A stretch of 64,000 bases of DNA from DOZZ01 sp963792655 (lineage in GTDB: Bacteria; Acidobacteriota; Terriglobia; Bryobacterales; Bryobacteraceae). The position numbers were made by a program, and so were the translations under genes. Below the pieces are notes generated by a model. It was not told where the DNA came from, did not search any database, and saw only the letters and a program-made list of their open reading frames with translations. Of the stretch, positions 18,929 through 27,910 are shown piece after piece (within the stretch, counting starts at the first letter, position 1; the number at the start of each line of letters is the position of its first letter). The stretch is taken from the NCBI GenBank assembly GCA_963792655.1, contig CAWBWU010000010.1:186001-250000 (forward strand), read 5' to 3'.

Positions 18929-19690
18929 CTAATCCTTCTGAAACACCGCAAACAACGATGCCGAGTTTCCGGGGCCATTGCCGAAATCGATTTTCCGCAA
19001 CGCGAGCAGCGGTGTGCTGAGCAGCCAGCGCAGTTGCTCGCCCGGTAGCTTTCCGATGCCGCGTGCCTGCAATGCGCACAACGCACTTGCAAATCGTCCG
19101 GTGGTGTAGCGCACTTTGAGCAAACGGTAGTTCGACGGGAACAGTGCGGCGAGAGTCTCCTGCGTGTAGCCATCGAGGAGATGTCCAATGCGTTCGTGCA
19201 TGGCGCGCCCGAACACATGCGGGTAACGCGGCGTCGGCACCGAAACCACCACGACCCCGCCCGGTTTCAGGCAGCGATCCATTGCTGCGATGATCTTCTC
19301 GGGCCCCGGAACATGCTCGAGAAAATCGATATACAGAATCACGTCGAAGTGATTTCCCGGCGCGATCTCGCGGGCGTCTGCTTCGATGAAGCGCACCTGC
19401 GGGAAGCGAGCATCGCCGATGCGCCGCGACATGGCGACGTGCTCCGGATTCAGGTCGTACCCTTCCCCTTCAATTTTGCGCCGCTTGGCAAGCTCGAACA
19501 GGTTGTAGCCCGGACCGCTGCCCACTTCGAGAACAGCCAGATTTTCCTTCGCGGGATATTCATTCTCGAAGTACTCGATCACCGGCCGCAACCGGTAATG
19601 CGTATGCAAATCCTGCACGCCGAACGTGCGGCACAGCCATTTCGCTATGGGCTTTTTATAGAGGACTTCGAGATACTCTCCAATCGGCAT
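18929..19690 (-). CDS. class I SAM-dependent methyltransferase
   Basis: 253 residues from ATG 19690. The SAM-binding loop is VLEVGSGPGYN, followed by the acidic position in EGYDLNPEH and the post-II motif FDVILYIDFLEHVPGPEK, typical of Methyltransf_11/23 enzymes. The N terminus contains a short helical stretch before the Rossmann core. The C-terminal part is specific to this protein. The methyl acceptor is unknown, with small molecules or glycans common for this type. No neighbouring biosynthetic gene gives a clue. Confidence 0.85.
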   Translation of the reverse strand: MPIGEYLEVLYKKPIAKWLCRTFGVQDLHTHYRLRPVIEYFENEYPAKENLAVLEVGSGPGYNLFELAKRRKIEGEGYDLNPEHVAMSRRIGDARFPQVRFIEADAREIAPGNHFDVILYIDFLEHVPGPEKIIAAMDRCLKPGGVVVVSVPTPRYPHVFGRAMHERIGHLLDGYTQETLAALFPSNYRLLKVRYTTGRFASALCALQARGIGKLPGEQLRWLLSTPLLALRKIDFGNGPGNSASLFAVFQKD

Positions 19691-19747
19691 CGTCCGAAAG
19701 TAGCATGCACGTTGTGAGCGCTCTCCTACCCCCAAACACCTGCTCTG

Positions 19748-21064
19748 CTAGAGCAGTGTTCCGCGCAATATTACCGCCGCGAACGAAAAATAAATGATCA
19801 GACCTGTCACGTCAACCAGAGTCGCGACGAACGGAGCCGACGCCGTCGCGGGATCGAGACCTACGCGCCGCAGGATGAAGGGCAGCATCGAACCCGCAAT
19901 CGTGCCAAACGTAACTACGCCCACCAGACTGCTGGCAATCGTCAGCGCAATTAGAAAGTAGTGCGCGCCATAGGCGCCGCTGATTTTCTGCCAGACCAGG
20001 ATGCGCGCCACACCAATGCACGCCAACACCAGGCCGAGCACCATGCCGGCAGCGATCTCGCGGCGGATCACGCGGAACCAGTCACGCAGCCGTACTTCGC
20101 CCAGCGCCATCGCGCGGATGACCAGCGTGCTCGCCTGCGAACCGGAGTTGCCGCCGCTGCTGATAATCAGCGGCAGGAAAAGGGCGAGCACCACGGCTTT
20201 GGCGATCTCGTCTTCGAAGTAGCCCATCGCGGTGGCTGTTAACATCTCTCCGACAAACAGAATCGCCAGCCAGCCCGCGCGCTTCTTCACCATCTCGAAA
20301 AACGTGATCTCCAGATACGGCCCGTCGAACGCTTCCGAACCGCCGATCTTCTGGATGTCCTCGCTCGCCTCATCTTGCAGGACCGACACGATGTCGTCGA
20401 TCGTCACGATGCCCTTGATGTGCCGCTCGGCATCGAGCACGGGAATCGCTAACAGATGGTGCTGGCGAAAAAGCTTCGCGACCGATTCCTGGTCTGCATC
20501 TTCCGCGGCGGAGATGAACTGAGTGCGCATTACATCACGAATGCGCTTCGCACGGTCCGCAGCGAACAGATCGCGGAAGCTCACAACCCCCAGCAGGCGT
20601 TGTTCGTCGTCGATCACGTACGCGTAGTAAATCGTCTCGACTTCACGGGCTTGCCGCCGCAGGTAGGCAATGGCCTCATCCACGGTCGACTCGGGACGGA
20701 CGCGCGCAAAACGCGGGCTCATCCGTCCACCCGCGACGTCTTCTTTATAGGCGAGAAGGCCACACACCTCGTTGCGTGTGCTCTCGTCGAGATCGCTTAA
20801 AATTTCTTCGCGCTCAGCGGCAGGAAAAGTCTGCACCAAATCCGCGGCATCATCCGGTGCAAGCGCGCGCAGCCAGAGGCGCCACTCGGGCCGGGGCATC
20901 GTCTCGAGTAAGGCCGCCTGATCGCTGGCCGGAAGGTTCAGAAAGAAGTCGTCAGTCTCACCGCGCGGTAGCTGCTGGAACAGGTCGTAGCGGTCCTTTG
21001 CGCTGAGCGAGGGCCAGCGTTCCAGCAAGTCGGAGGATGCGTTAGAAGCGGCTACTGTAGCCAT
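19748..21064 (-). CDS. mgtE: magnesium transporter MgtE
   Basis: 438 residues from ATG 21064, preceded by GGAGGG with good spacing. An upstream start at 21079 is also open. The order is classic: MgtE N-terminal superhelical domain (about residues 15-130), two CBS domains (about 135-255, with MSPRFARVRPESTVDEAI and MRTQFISAAEDADQESV), then five transmembrane helices including the pore region SGGNSGSQASTLVIRAMALG. The cytosolic domains sense magnesium and gate the channel. The N-terminal domain and CBS pair are both intact. It is flanked by a cation antiporter gene in the same direction. Confidence 0.93.
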   Translation of the reverse strand: MATVAASNASSDLLERWPSLSAKDRYDLFQQLPRGETDDFFLNLPASDQAALLETMPRPEWRLWLRALAPDDAADLVQTFPAAEREEILSDLDESTRNEVCGLLAYKEDVAGGRMSPRFARVRPESTVDEAIAYLRRQAREVETIYYAYVIDDEQRLLGVVSFRDLFAADRAKRIRDVMRTQFISAAEDADQESVAKLFRQHHLLAIPVLDAERHIKGIVTIDDIVSVLQDEASEDIQKIGGSEAFDGPYLEITFFEMVKKRAGWLAILFVGEMLTATAMGYFEDEIAKAVVLALFLPLIISSGGNSGSQASTLVIRAMALGEVRLRDWFRVIRREIAAGMVLGLVLACIGVARILVWQKISGAYGAHYFLIALTIASSLVGVVTFGTIAGSMLPFILRRVGLDPATASAPFVATLVDVTGLIIYFSFAAVILRGTLL

Positions 21065-21101
21065 ATCGCCCTCCAGCATGCCAGAGCCGGGAACGTCGCG
21101 G

Positions 21102-22319
21102 TTAACCGACGCGAATTACTTCACTTCCGCTGTCGGCTGTTTCGCGCGCCAGACCGCGATAGGCGGCCTTGATCAGCGGCGGCGCGATGAGTGTCGTCGC
21201 GACCGACATAAAGACCACGACGGCGTAAATGCTGCGCGTCAAGATACCGTAGCTCAGCCCGATTTGCGCAACGATCATGCCAACTTCTCCGCGCGGGATC
21301 ATGCCTACGCCCACCCGCAGCGCATTGGCTCTCCCGAGACTCAGTGCGCCCAGACCGCACCCGGCAAACTTCGACAGCACCGCGCCGATCAACAACACGA
21401 GCGCCAGGATTGCGGCAGAACGCTCAGTAAATGCGGAGAGATCGACCTGCAGACCCACGCCGGCAAGGAAAAATGGGACCAGAAATTCAGAGACGCCTTG
21501 CGCAAGATCGCGCTCGCGTGGTCCGCTGCTTTCCGCAACAGCAAGGCCCGCGAGGAACGCGCCGACAATTGCCGCGATGCCCGTCGAAACCGCCAGTGCG
21601 GCGAGTGCGAACAGTAGCGAGAGTGCGACGACGAATCGCCCTTCTGCCGCTTTCAGATTGCGTTCGACGCGCGGTGTGACCCGGCTCATCGCCTGCACGC
21701 CCCAACGCGCGACCACCAGCGTGAAGCCGAGCGCCAGAACAGCGGTGAGCGTCAATTGCACCCAATCGAAGTGCCCGCGCGAAACACTGCTTACCGCGGC
21801 GAGTACGAGTAATCCCAACACATCGTCGATAACGGCAGCCGCCAGAATGACCTTGCTCGACAGCTCGTCCAGCAGGCCTTTCGCCGAAAGCACCTGCGCC
21901 GTGATACCGACACTGGTCGCGACGAGCGAGGCTCCCACGAAGATGGATGCATTCGCCGCGTGGCCCCATAGCAGCAATGTCGCGGCGCCGGTGACAAACG
22001 GAACGATTACTCCGCACGTTGCGACAAGCAGAGCCGTGCGACTGACCTTCATCAACTCCGTCGCCTTCACCTCCATGCCCACGCGGAACAACAGGAACAT
22101 GGCGCCAAGCTCGGACATCGCGGTCAGAAACTCGCTGGGCGCGAGCCAGCCGAGCACACTGGGCCCGATCAGTACGCCCGCCAGAATCTCGCCTACGATC
22201 CCCGGCTGATGAAGCCGCTCAGCCAGTTCGCCCATCACCTTCGCGGAGACGAACAGGATCAGCATCGCCAGCGGAATGGATGGCTCGGCAGAGGCGCCCA
22301 GGTGAGCCGGTAGAGTCAT
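21102..22319 (-). CDS. CPA2-type cation:proton antiporter
   Basis: 405 residues from ATG 22319, with GGAGTGAG directly upstream. About twelve hydrophobic segments are present. Family marks include GEILAGVLIGPSVLG near the N terminus, the ion-binding region AAAVIDDVLGLLVLA with paired aspartates, and GMIPRGEVGMIVAQIG near the end. It exchanges Na+ or K+ for protons across the inner membrane. It lacks a TrkA/RCK regulatory domain, so it is the short form. The mgtE start lies 37 bases after its stop, so the two ion transporters may be co-transcribed. Confidence 0.92.
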   Translation of the reverse strand: MTLPAHLGASAEPSIPLAMLILFVSAKVMGELAERLHQPGIVGEILAGVLIGPSVLGWLAPSEFLTAMSELGAMFLLFRVGMEVKATELMKVSRTALLVATCGVIVPFVTGAATLLLWGHAANASIFVGASLVATSVGITAQVLSAKGLLDELSSKVILAAAVIDDVLGLLVLAAVSSVSRGHFDWVQLTLTAVLALGFTLVVARWGVQAMSRVTPRVERNLKAAEGRFVVALSLLFALAALAVSTGIAAIVGAFLAGLAVAESSGPRERDLAQGVSEFLVPFFLAGVGLQVDLSAFTERSAAILALVLLIGAVLSKFAGCGLGALSLGRANALRVGVGMIPRGEVGMIVAQIGLSYGILTRSIYAVVVFMSVATTLIAPPLIKAAYRGLARETADSGSEVIRVG

Positions 22320-22391
22320 CTCACTCCACTGTCGCACCGAATCAGAGTAGCTAGTTGAAGAGGGATTTACGGTAACGGGAAAACGAAGAAA

Positions 22392-22432
22392 GGGCGTGCT
22401 GACCTGCTCATGACAAGCAGTTCCGCACGCCC
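22392..22432 (-). terminator. rho-independent terminator after the RHH gene
   Basis: On the minus strand GGGCGTGC ... GCACGCCC forms a long stem extended by an inner CTGCT/AGCAG pair, followed by TTTCTTCGTTTT. It begins 8 bases past the stop of the ribbon-helix-helix gene and separates it from the antiporter gene. Confidence 0.75.
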
Positions 22433-22440
22433 GAAGGGTG

Positions 22441-22629
22441 TTAGTTGGTCGCTTCCAGATAGCCCATCAGCGCTTCACGAATCAGCGCGGAGACCATCTG
22501 GTTGGGTACGCCCGCAATTTTGCGGCGCGCAGATTCCTGGATCAGTTGCTCATACAGATCCTGCGGAAGCGTGACGGTGACCTTGCGGCACGCTTCCTTT
22601 TTCTCAGGTGCAGTTTGTGTTGCTTTCAT
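22441..22629 (-). CDS. small ribbon-helix-helix-like DNA-binding protein
   Basis: 62 residues. The segment KVTVTLPQDLYEQLIQES followed by a loop and a second helix (QMVSALIREALMGYLE) matches the beta-helix-helix layout of CopG/Arc-type repressors, which bind DNA as dimers through the beta strand. It is monocistronic and closed by its own terminator. It has no toxin partner beside it, so an antitoxin role is not supported. The divided ammonium transporter gene lies upstream on the same strand. Confidence 0.7.
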   Translation of the reverse strand: MKATQTAPEKKEACRKVTVTLPQDLYEQLIQESARRKIAGVPNQMVSALIREALMGYLEATN

Positions 22630-22679
22630 GCCAGACCAGTTGCAGTCTTTCTCTGTCGCGCCATTCCCGCGCGCTAACG

Positions 22680-24294
22680 TTAGCGCGCCTCGTGACTCGG
22701 AACCGCCGCGCTGACCGGCAAGTGTCCGGTCGCCATCGATGCATGCATCTCGGATGCGGCAGGATTCGTGATGGCAAGCGAGCGGATCACATACTCGGGA
22801 TACGCAGAGATGCCATGCTCGTGCAGATCGAGGCCGTACTGCTCGCCTTCCTTCGACACGCGCAGCAGACCCATGGCATTCACCGCATACATCACGGCCA
22901 GCGAGACGCCGAACGTGGCTAGCGTGACTATCACGCTGCCGACGGCTTGTGCCGCGAGCACCTGAAATCCGCCGCCGTAGAACAGACCTTTCAGCGGCGC
23001 GGAGTTATCGGCCGCGAACGGCCCGGTAGCGCCGTACTTACCGCAGGCAAACAGGCCGAGCGACAAGGTGCCCCAGATGCCGCAGATGCCGTGCACCGGC
23101 ACCGCGCCGATCGGATCGTCGATGCGCAGCTACTCGAGCAGTTCGACGCCGAGCACCACGATCACGCCGGCAACGCCGCCCAGCATGATCGCACCGGCCG
23201 GGCTGACCCAGTAGCAGGGGCAGGTGATCGCCACCAGACCGGCCAGGAAGCCGTTGACCGTGAAGCTGACGTCCCACTTCTTGCTCATCATGTAGGCGGC
23301 GAACATGGCGGTCAGACCGGCCGCGCAGGCGGCGAGCGTGGTGTTGGCGGCGACGCGGCCGATGCCGTCAAAGTCCATCGCCGAAAGCGTGCTGCCCGGG
23401 TTGAATCCGTACCAGCCGAACCACAGCAGCAGACCGCCCGAAGCCGCGATGGTCAGATCGTGCGGCAGCATGGGTCCGCCGCCGTCGCGCTTGAACTTGC
23501 GGCCCAGGCGCGGGCCGAGAACGATGGCGCCCGCCAGCGCGATGAAGCCGCCGATGGTGTGGACCACCGTCGAACCCGCGAAATCATGGAAGCTGGTGCC
23601 GAGCGCACGGCAGGAAGTAGCCGGTCGCTGCCCATGGTGGCCAGGAAGCCGTCCGGACCCCAGGCCCAGTGGCCGATGATCGGATAGATGAAGCCCGAGA
23701 CCGCCACGCTGTAGAGCAGATCGCCGACGAAGCCCGTGCGGCCGATCATGGCGCCCGAGGTGATGGTGGAGCAGGTATCGGCGAACGCGAACTGGAACAG
23801 CCAGAACGCCAGGAACGCGACGCCCGTACGTTTCGTAGGTGGCCGGCGCGCCCTGCAGGAAGAACCAGTTCATAGCCGATGAAGCCGTTGCCGTGGCTGA
23901 ACATGAACGCAAAGCCCAAGGCGTAGAACAGCAGGCCGCAGAGGCAGGTGTCGACAATGCATTCCATCAGCACGTTGACCGTTTCCCGCGAGCGGCAGAA
24001 GCCCGCTTCGAGCATGGTGAAGCCCACCTGCATGCCGAACACGAGGAACGCCGCGACCAGCGTCCACACCGTGTTGATCGGATTGACGATGTCGTTGCCC
24101 TTCAGCACGGGATCGGCGGCAAAGGCTTTGAGCCCCAGCAGATCCGGGTTGGTAAAGAGAGCCATGCAGGCGATCAGCGCGACGCCGACCACTTTTCCGG
24201 TCAGCAGGATCGCGCCATACCGCCGCCATTGGGCATCGCGCAACCTGGCCCGCAGGCGAGAGACTTTTTGCGTCAGTGACATTCTTTGATTCAT
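22680..24294 (-). pseudogene. amtB: ammonium transporter, three frame breaks and one nonsense codon
   Basis: Clear Amt/MEP protein in pieces. Start ATG 24294 (GGAG upstream), hydrophobic N terminus, then NTVWTLVAAFLVFGMQVGF. Frame breaks occur near 23866-23880, 23820-23835 (an extra G in a GGG run) and 23590-23640, with segments MNWFFLQGAPATYETYG, VAFLAFWLFQFAFADTC and FHDFAGSTVVHTIGGF in changing frames. A TAG at 23130-23132 replaces what should be Tyr in ELLE-Y-LRIDDPIGA, and the same frame then runs to 22680. Conserved pore regions are present but split. Amt proteins conduct ammonium into the cell. Either the gene is decaying or this stretch has poor consensus. No glnK/P-II gene is adjacent. 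Confidence 0.82.
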
Positions 24295-24668
24295 CAGTTG
24301 CGTTCTCCTCAGATGACTGTGTTCTGTGCTGTTTTCTGGAACCCGCCTCGCCGGGGAGGTCTTACGCGCTAGCGCCTGAAGCGGCGCCGGCAGTACTGAA
24401 AGGAAGATTTCGCAGAACCTGGCGCATTGGATCAATGCGTGATGGGCTGGCGTTCCTGGTGAGAATGCCGAGGCCCTGGCGCCGTCACGACCAGGTAACG
24501 GGAACGCCGAACACTTTGCAGGTCTGTATTGAACCAATCCTGTAACACTCGCGCCACGATCAAAAGACAATAATTTCTATCCCGAAAATACGAAAATCTT
24601 ATTTACAGCCCTGCGCCGCACGCCCGCCGTCTTCAGAGGCGCTGCAAAAACTCAGCTAAGATTCAGAA
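24295..24668. other. non-coding region between divergent genes
   Basis: A 374-base gap between the ammonium transporter and the DedA-like gene. The open frame upstream of amtB has no family resemblance, so I treat the gap as regulatory spacer. A GGAG lies just before the amtB start. A weak sigma54-like match (24541-24556, minus strand) is noted but not supported. No RNA gene is seen. Confidence 0.45.
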
Positions 24669-25274
24669 TTGCTTCAGAAAATCACCCAGGCCCTGATTGC
24701 CTACGGGCCACTCGGGCTGCTCGTGATCTCCTTTGTGGACTCGCTCGGAATCCCCGTCGCAGCGTTGATGGACGTTTTGCTGATCGGGATTGCCGCCGAT
24801 AATGCAGCGCGCGGCTGGTGGGCTGCGGCGCTGGCAGTACTTGGGTCAACGGCCGGTACTGTGACGTTGTTTCTCGCGGCCCGGCAAGGCGGCAAAAAGT
24901 TTCACGCCAAGGCCGAACAGCCAGGCAAGGCAAAGAAGTTTCAGGCGTGGTTCCGCCGCTATGGGCTGCTCACGGTATTCGTTCCGGCGCTGATGCCCAT
25001 CCCGATGCCGCTGAAGCTCTTTGTGGTTTCAGCCGGTGTGCTGCGTACCCGCCCGCGCAACTTCGTCGCCGTGGTCCTGCTGGCCCGCGTGCTGCGCTAT
25101 TTCAGCGAAGCTTGGCTGGGCGTCGCGCTGGGCCAGGCATCGCGGACATTCCTCAAATCACACGCGTGGCATTTCGCTCTGGCGGCGGTCGCTCTGTTCG
25201 TTGTGCTCTATGTGGGGATCCGCCTGATCAGCCGGGGAGTGGAGATCGAGGAAAGCGATCCTCTAGAATCTTAG
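24669..25274 (+). CDS. DedA/VTT-domain membrane protein
   Basis: 201 residues starting at TTG 24669, forced by an in-frame stop at 24657 and the lack of an earlier start. The pattern is that of DedA/SNARE-associated (VTT) proteins: a re-entrant N-terminal segment (GPLGLLVISFVDSLGIPVAALMD), a cytosolic basic linker, then VFVPALMPIPMPLKLFVVSAGVL and two terminal helices. These proteins are linked to lipid scrambling and membrane potential maintenance. It ends 1 base before the response-regulator gene, so it is in the same operon as a two-component system. Confidence 0.82.
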   Translation: MLQKITQALIAYGPLGLLVISFVDSLGIPVAALMDVLLIGIAADNAARGWWAAALAVLGSTAGTVTLFLAARQGGKKFHAKAEQPGKAKKFQAWFRRYGLLTVFVPALMPIPMPLKLFVVSAGVLRTRPRNFVAVVLLARVLRYFSEAWLGVALGQASRTFLKSHAWHFALAAVALFVVLYVGIRLISRGVEIEESDPLES

Positions 25275-25275
25275 G

Positions 25276-25971
25276 ATGGCGAAGCGCGTCGCGGTGGTTG
25301 AGGACGAAGCAGAACTCGCCGCGTTGGTGGAATACAACCTGGTGCGCAGCGGCTTCCAGCCGCGCGTCTTTCCAGGCGCCGGAAATACCATCGAAGATCT
25401 GATTGCGTGGCGCCCCGACCTGATTGTCCTCGACGTCATGCTGCCTGAAGGCGACGGCTTCCAGCTTTGTTCACAGATCCGGCGAGCGCAGTCGCTCGCG
25501 CGGGTGCCGATACTGTTTCTGACCGCGCGCTCCGATGAAGTCGACCGCGTGCTTGGGCTCGAGATCGGCGGCGATGACTACATCACAAAGCCTTTCAGTC
25601 CGCGCGAGTTGATGGCCCGTGTCAAGGCGCATCTGCGGCGGACGGAACCGGAGACCACCGACACCGAAACATTGCGTTCCGGCGTGTTCCGGCTTGAGCG
25701 CGCCGCGCGCCGTGTGTTCTTCGCAGAGAAAGAATTGCCGCTGACATCCACCGAGTTTCGCCTGTTGGAATTCTTCCTGATGCATCCCGGCACGGCCTAC
25801 AGCCGCGAGCAGTTGCTGAGTGAAGTGTGGGGCGCCCAGCATTTCGTTACGCCACGCACAGTCGATGTCCACGTCCGCAGGCTGCGTGAGCACATCGAAG
25901 ATCAGCCGGATGATCCGAAACGGCTGGTAACGGTTCGAGGTTTCGGCTACCGTCTGGAAGCAGCTCCGTGA
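25276..25971 (+). CDS. OmpR/PhoB-type response regulator (first copy)
   Basis: 231 residues. Receiver domain at 1-120 with phospho-acceptor Asp53 (LIVLDVMLPEGDG), acidic pair E9-D10 and the KPFSPREL lysine. Winged-helix Trans_reg_C domain at about 130-230, with LTSTEFRLLEFF and TPRTVDVHVRRLREHIED, VRGFGYRLE. It is phosphorylated by a histidine kinase and binds DNA as a dimer. Its stop overlaps the kinase start by 4 bases. A second regulator of the same type follows the kinase, so it is not obvious which one is the cognate partner. Confidence 0.93.
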   Translation: MAKRVAVVEDEAELAALVEYNLVRSGFQPRVFPGAGNTIEDLIAWRPDLIVLDVMLPEGDGFQLCSQIRRAQSLARVPILFLTARSDEVDRVLGLEIGGDDYITKPFSPRELMARVKAHLRRTEPETTDTETLRSGVFRLERAARRVFFAEKELPLTSTEFRLLEFFLMHPGTAYSREQLLSEVWGAQHFVTPRTVDVHVRRLREHIEDQPDDPKRLVTVRGFGYRLEAAP

Positions 25972-27130
25972 AAAGCAGAATATCGGCGAAGGTCGCGGCC
26001 GTCGTGATGACGCTGTTCGCGCTCGCGCTGCTGGCAACGGATTTCCTGGTGCGCCGCGCGGCGGAGCACGAGTACCTGCGCAATGGTGGCTCGCCCGACG
26101 GCATGGTTGCATCGGTGAATCGAGTCCGCGTCTCGATGTTAAAGACCGTCACGCTGGCCTTTCTTCCCGCGATCGCCATCGCGATTTACTTCGCGCACCG
26201 CACGGCTGCGAGGCTCGGCAACATTATTGCGTTCGCGGGTGAGCTGGCCAACGGCAATTTTCAAACCCGCCTGACTGGAATTGAAACCGGCGAGCTCGGC
26301 GAACTCAGCAGCAAGCTGAACGAGACCAGCGCCAAGCTCGAACGCACGGTGCAGCAGTTGCAGACGGAGCATGCGGAACTCGAGAAGCTCGAACGCATCC
26401 GCAAAGACTTCGTGATCAACGTCTCGCATGAGCTGCGCACGCCGCTCGCGTCGATTCAGGGCTACACCGAAACGTTGATGGATGGAGCGCTTGATGACCA
26501 GGAAAACAACATGCGCTTCCTCGGCATCATTCGCCACAATGCCGAACGCCTGGCCCGGCTCACCGGCGACCTGCTCTCTCTTTCGCGCATCGAACTCAAA
26601 ACTCAGGAGTTCCGATTTGCCGTGTATCGAGTCAATCAACTGTTGGCTGAAGTGCTCACGACCATTCTGCCCGATAGCGGAAAAAAAGTCGATCGACCTG
26701 CGGCAGGAAGACGCGCCGCCGGATACCGAAGCTTACTGCGATTCCGAAGCAATCTATCAGATCATGAGCAACCTGCTCGACAACGCGGTGAAATACACGC
26801 CCGAGAAGGGCGCCATCACCGTGGGCGCGCGTCCACTGCACGATGGCGATGGTGGAAATCTTCGTGCGCGACAGCGGCATGGGGATTCCGGTGGAAGACC
26901 AGCCAAGATTGTTCGAACGTTTCTATCGTGTGGATAAGGCGCGCTCCCGCGAACTGGGCGGCACCGGCCTGGGCCTGGCGATCGTGAAGCACCTGGTCCG
27001 CTCGCACAATGGCGAAGTGCGCGTCGAGAGTAAGCTCAACCAGGGCGCGACATTTTTCTTCACGCTGCCGATGCATGCTCCTGTAACGGATCAAGCCGCG
27101 CAACTTCACTCACCGTTCACCGCCTCGTAA
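25968..27130 (+). CDS. PhoR-like sensor histidine kinase, two frameshifts
   Basis: About 386 residues when two breaks are repaired. Two transmembrane segments (near residues 10-28 and 58-75) enclose a short periplasmic loop, then a HAMP-like linker, dimerisation/phosphoacceptor domain with His154 in NVSHELRTPLASIQGYTE, and an ATPase domain with NLLDNAVKYTPEKG (N box), DSGMGIPVEDQ (G1), LFERFYRVDKA and GGTGLGLAIVKHLV (G2). The frame breaks at an A7 run (26681-26687) and again near 26838-26860. Each reads as one extra base, consistent with sequence error. It autophosphorylates on His and transfers to one or both flanking regulators. The stimulus is unknown. Confidence 0.84.
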
Positions 27131-27172
27131 CATAACTGAAACAGTAGGGGTATTACCCTTGGGCCAGTAGCG

Positions 27173-27910
27173 ATGAAAAAGATTGTTCTCATTGAAGACG
27201 ACTCCGATCTGTTCTCCCTGTTGAAGTACAACCTGGAGAAAGAAGGCTTCACCGTAACCGGGTCGCAGACCGGCAAGGGCGCGCTTGACCTTTGCCGCAA
27301 AGCAAAACCTGATCTGGTTTTGCTGGACATTATGCTGCCCGATTCTGACGGGCTCGACATCTGTAAGAGGCTCCGCAACGAACCTGAACTGGCACAACTG
27401 CCGATCATTTTCCTGACGGCGCGCGCCTCCGAAACCGACCGCATTGTCGGACTTGAGTTAGGCGCGAACGATTACATCGTCAAGCCGTTCTTCATCCGCG
27501 AACTGATTGCGCGCATCAAGCTTCAGTTCCGTACGCAAGCCGCGCCCGTGCGCATCCTGAAGGCGGGCGGCATCGAACTCGACCGCAGCAGTTGCCAGGC
27601 GCGTTTGAGCGGTGAGTTGCTGTCGCTGACCGCGACTGAGTTTCGCCTCCTGGAATTTCTGATGACCCGCATCGGCGTGGTCTTCAGCCGCGAACAACTG
27701 CTGAACGCAGTCTGGGGGCAGGACCGCGCCATCACCGATCGCACGGTCGACGTTTACATCCTGCGCTTACGGCAGAAGGTAGAAGCGGACCCGGCCAACC
27801 CGCGCCTGATCCACTCGGTGCGCGGCTTCGGCTACACCTTCGAACCGCGCGAAGCCGAGACCAAGCCGGAAGAAGTCAACCTCAACAGCGCAACGGCGGC
27901 AAGCGTCTAA
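27173..27910 (+). CDS. OmpR/PhoB-type response regulator (second copy)
   Basis: 245 residues. Receiver domain with acidic E8-D9-D10, phospho-acceptor Asp52 (LVLLDIMLPDSDG) and KPFFIREL. Trans_reg_C domain from about residue 130 with LTATEFRLLEFL, TDRTVDVYILRLRQKVEAD and VRGFGYTFEP. A polar tail of about 20 residues follows. It begins 43 bases after the kinase gene, so it could be co-transcribed or have its own promoter. It closely parallels the first regulator, making a regulator-kinase-regulator cluster. Its stop shares CTAA with the convergent MOSC gene stop. Confidence 0.93.
   Translation: MKKIVLIEDDSDLFSLLKYNLEKEGFTVTGSQTGKGALDLCRKAKPDLVLLDIMLPDSDGLDICKRLRNEPELAQLPIIFLTARASETDRIVGLELGANDYIVKPFFIRELIARIKLQFRTQAAPVRILKAGGIELDRSSCQARLSGELLSLTATEFRLLEFLMTRIGVVFSREQLLNAVWGQDRAITDRTVDVYILRLRQKVEADPANPRLIHSVRGFGYTFEPREAETKPEEVNLNSATAASV

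Noticed and set aside
23130..23132. TAG in amtB as programmed recoding or an unusual amino acid
   Set aside because: The family has Tyr there and the gene has three other lesions. A substitution or sequence error is simpler, and no recoding signal is visible.
24541..24556. Sigma54-like promoter upstream of amtB (TGGCGC-N5-TTACA, minus strand)
   Set aside because: The -12 GC is missing and it lies about 250 bases from the start codon. Sigma54 control of amtB is plausible biology, but the match is too weak to annotate.
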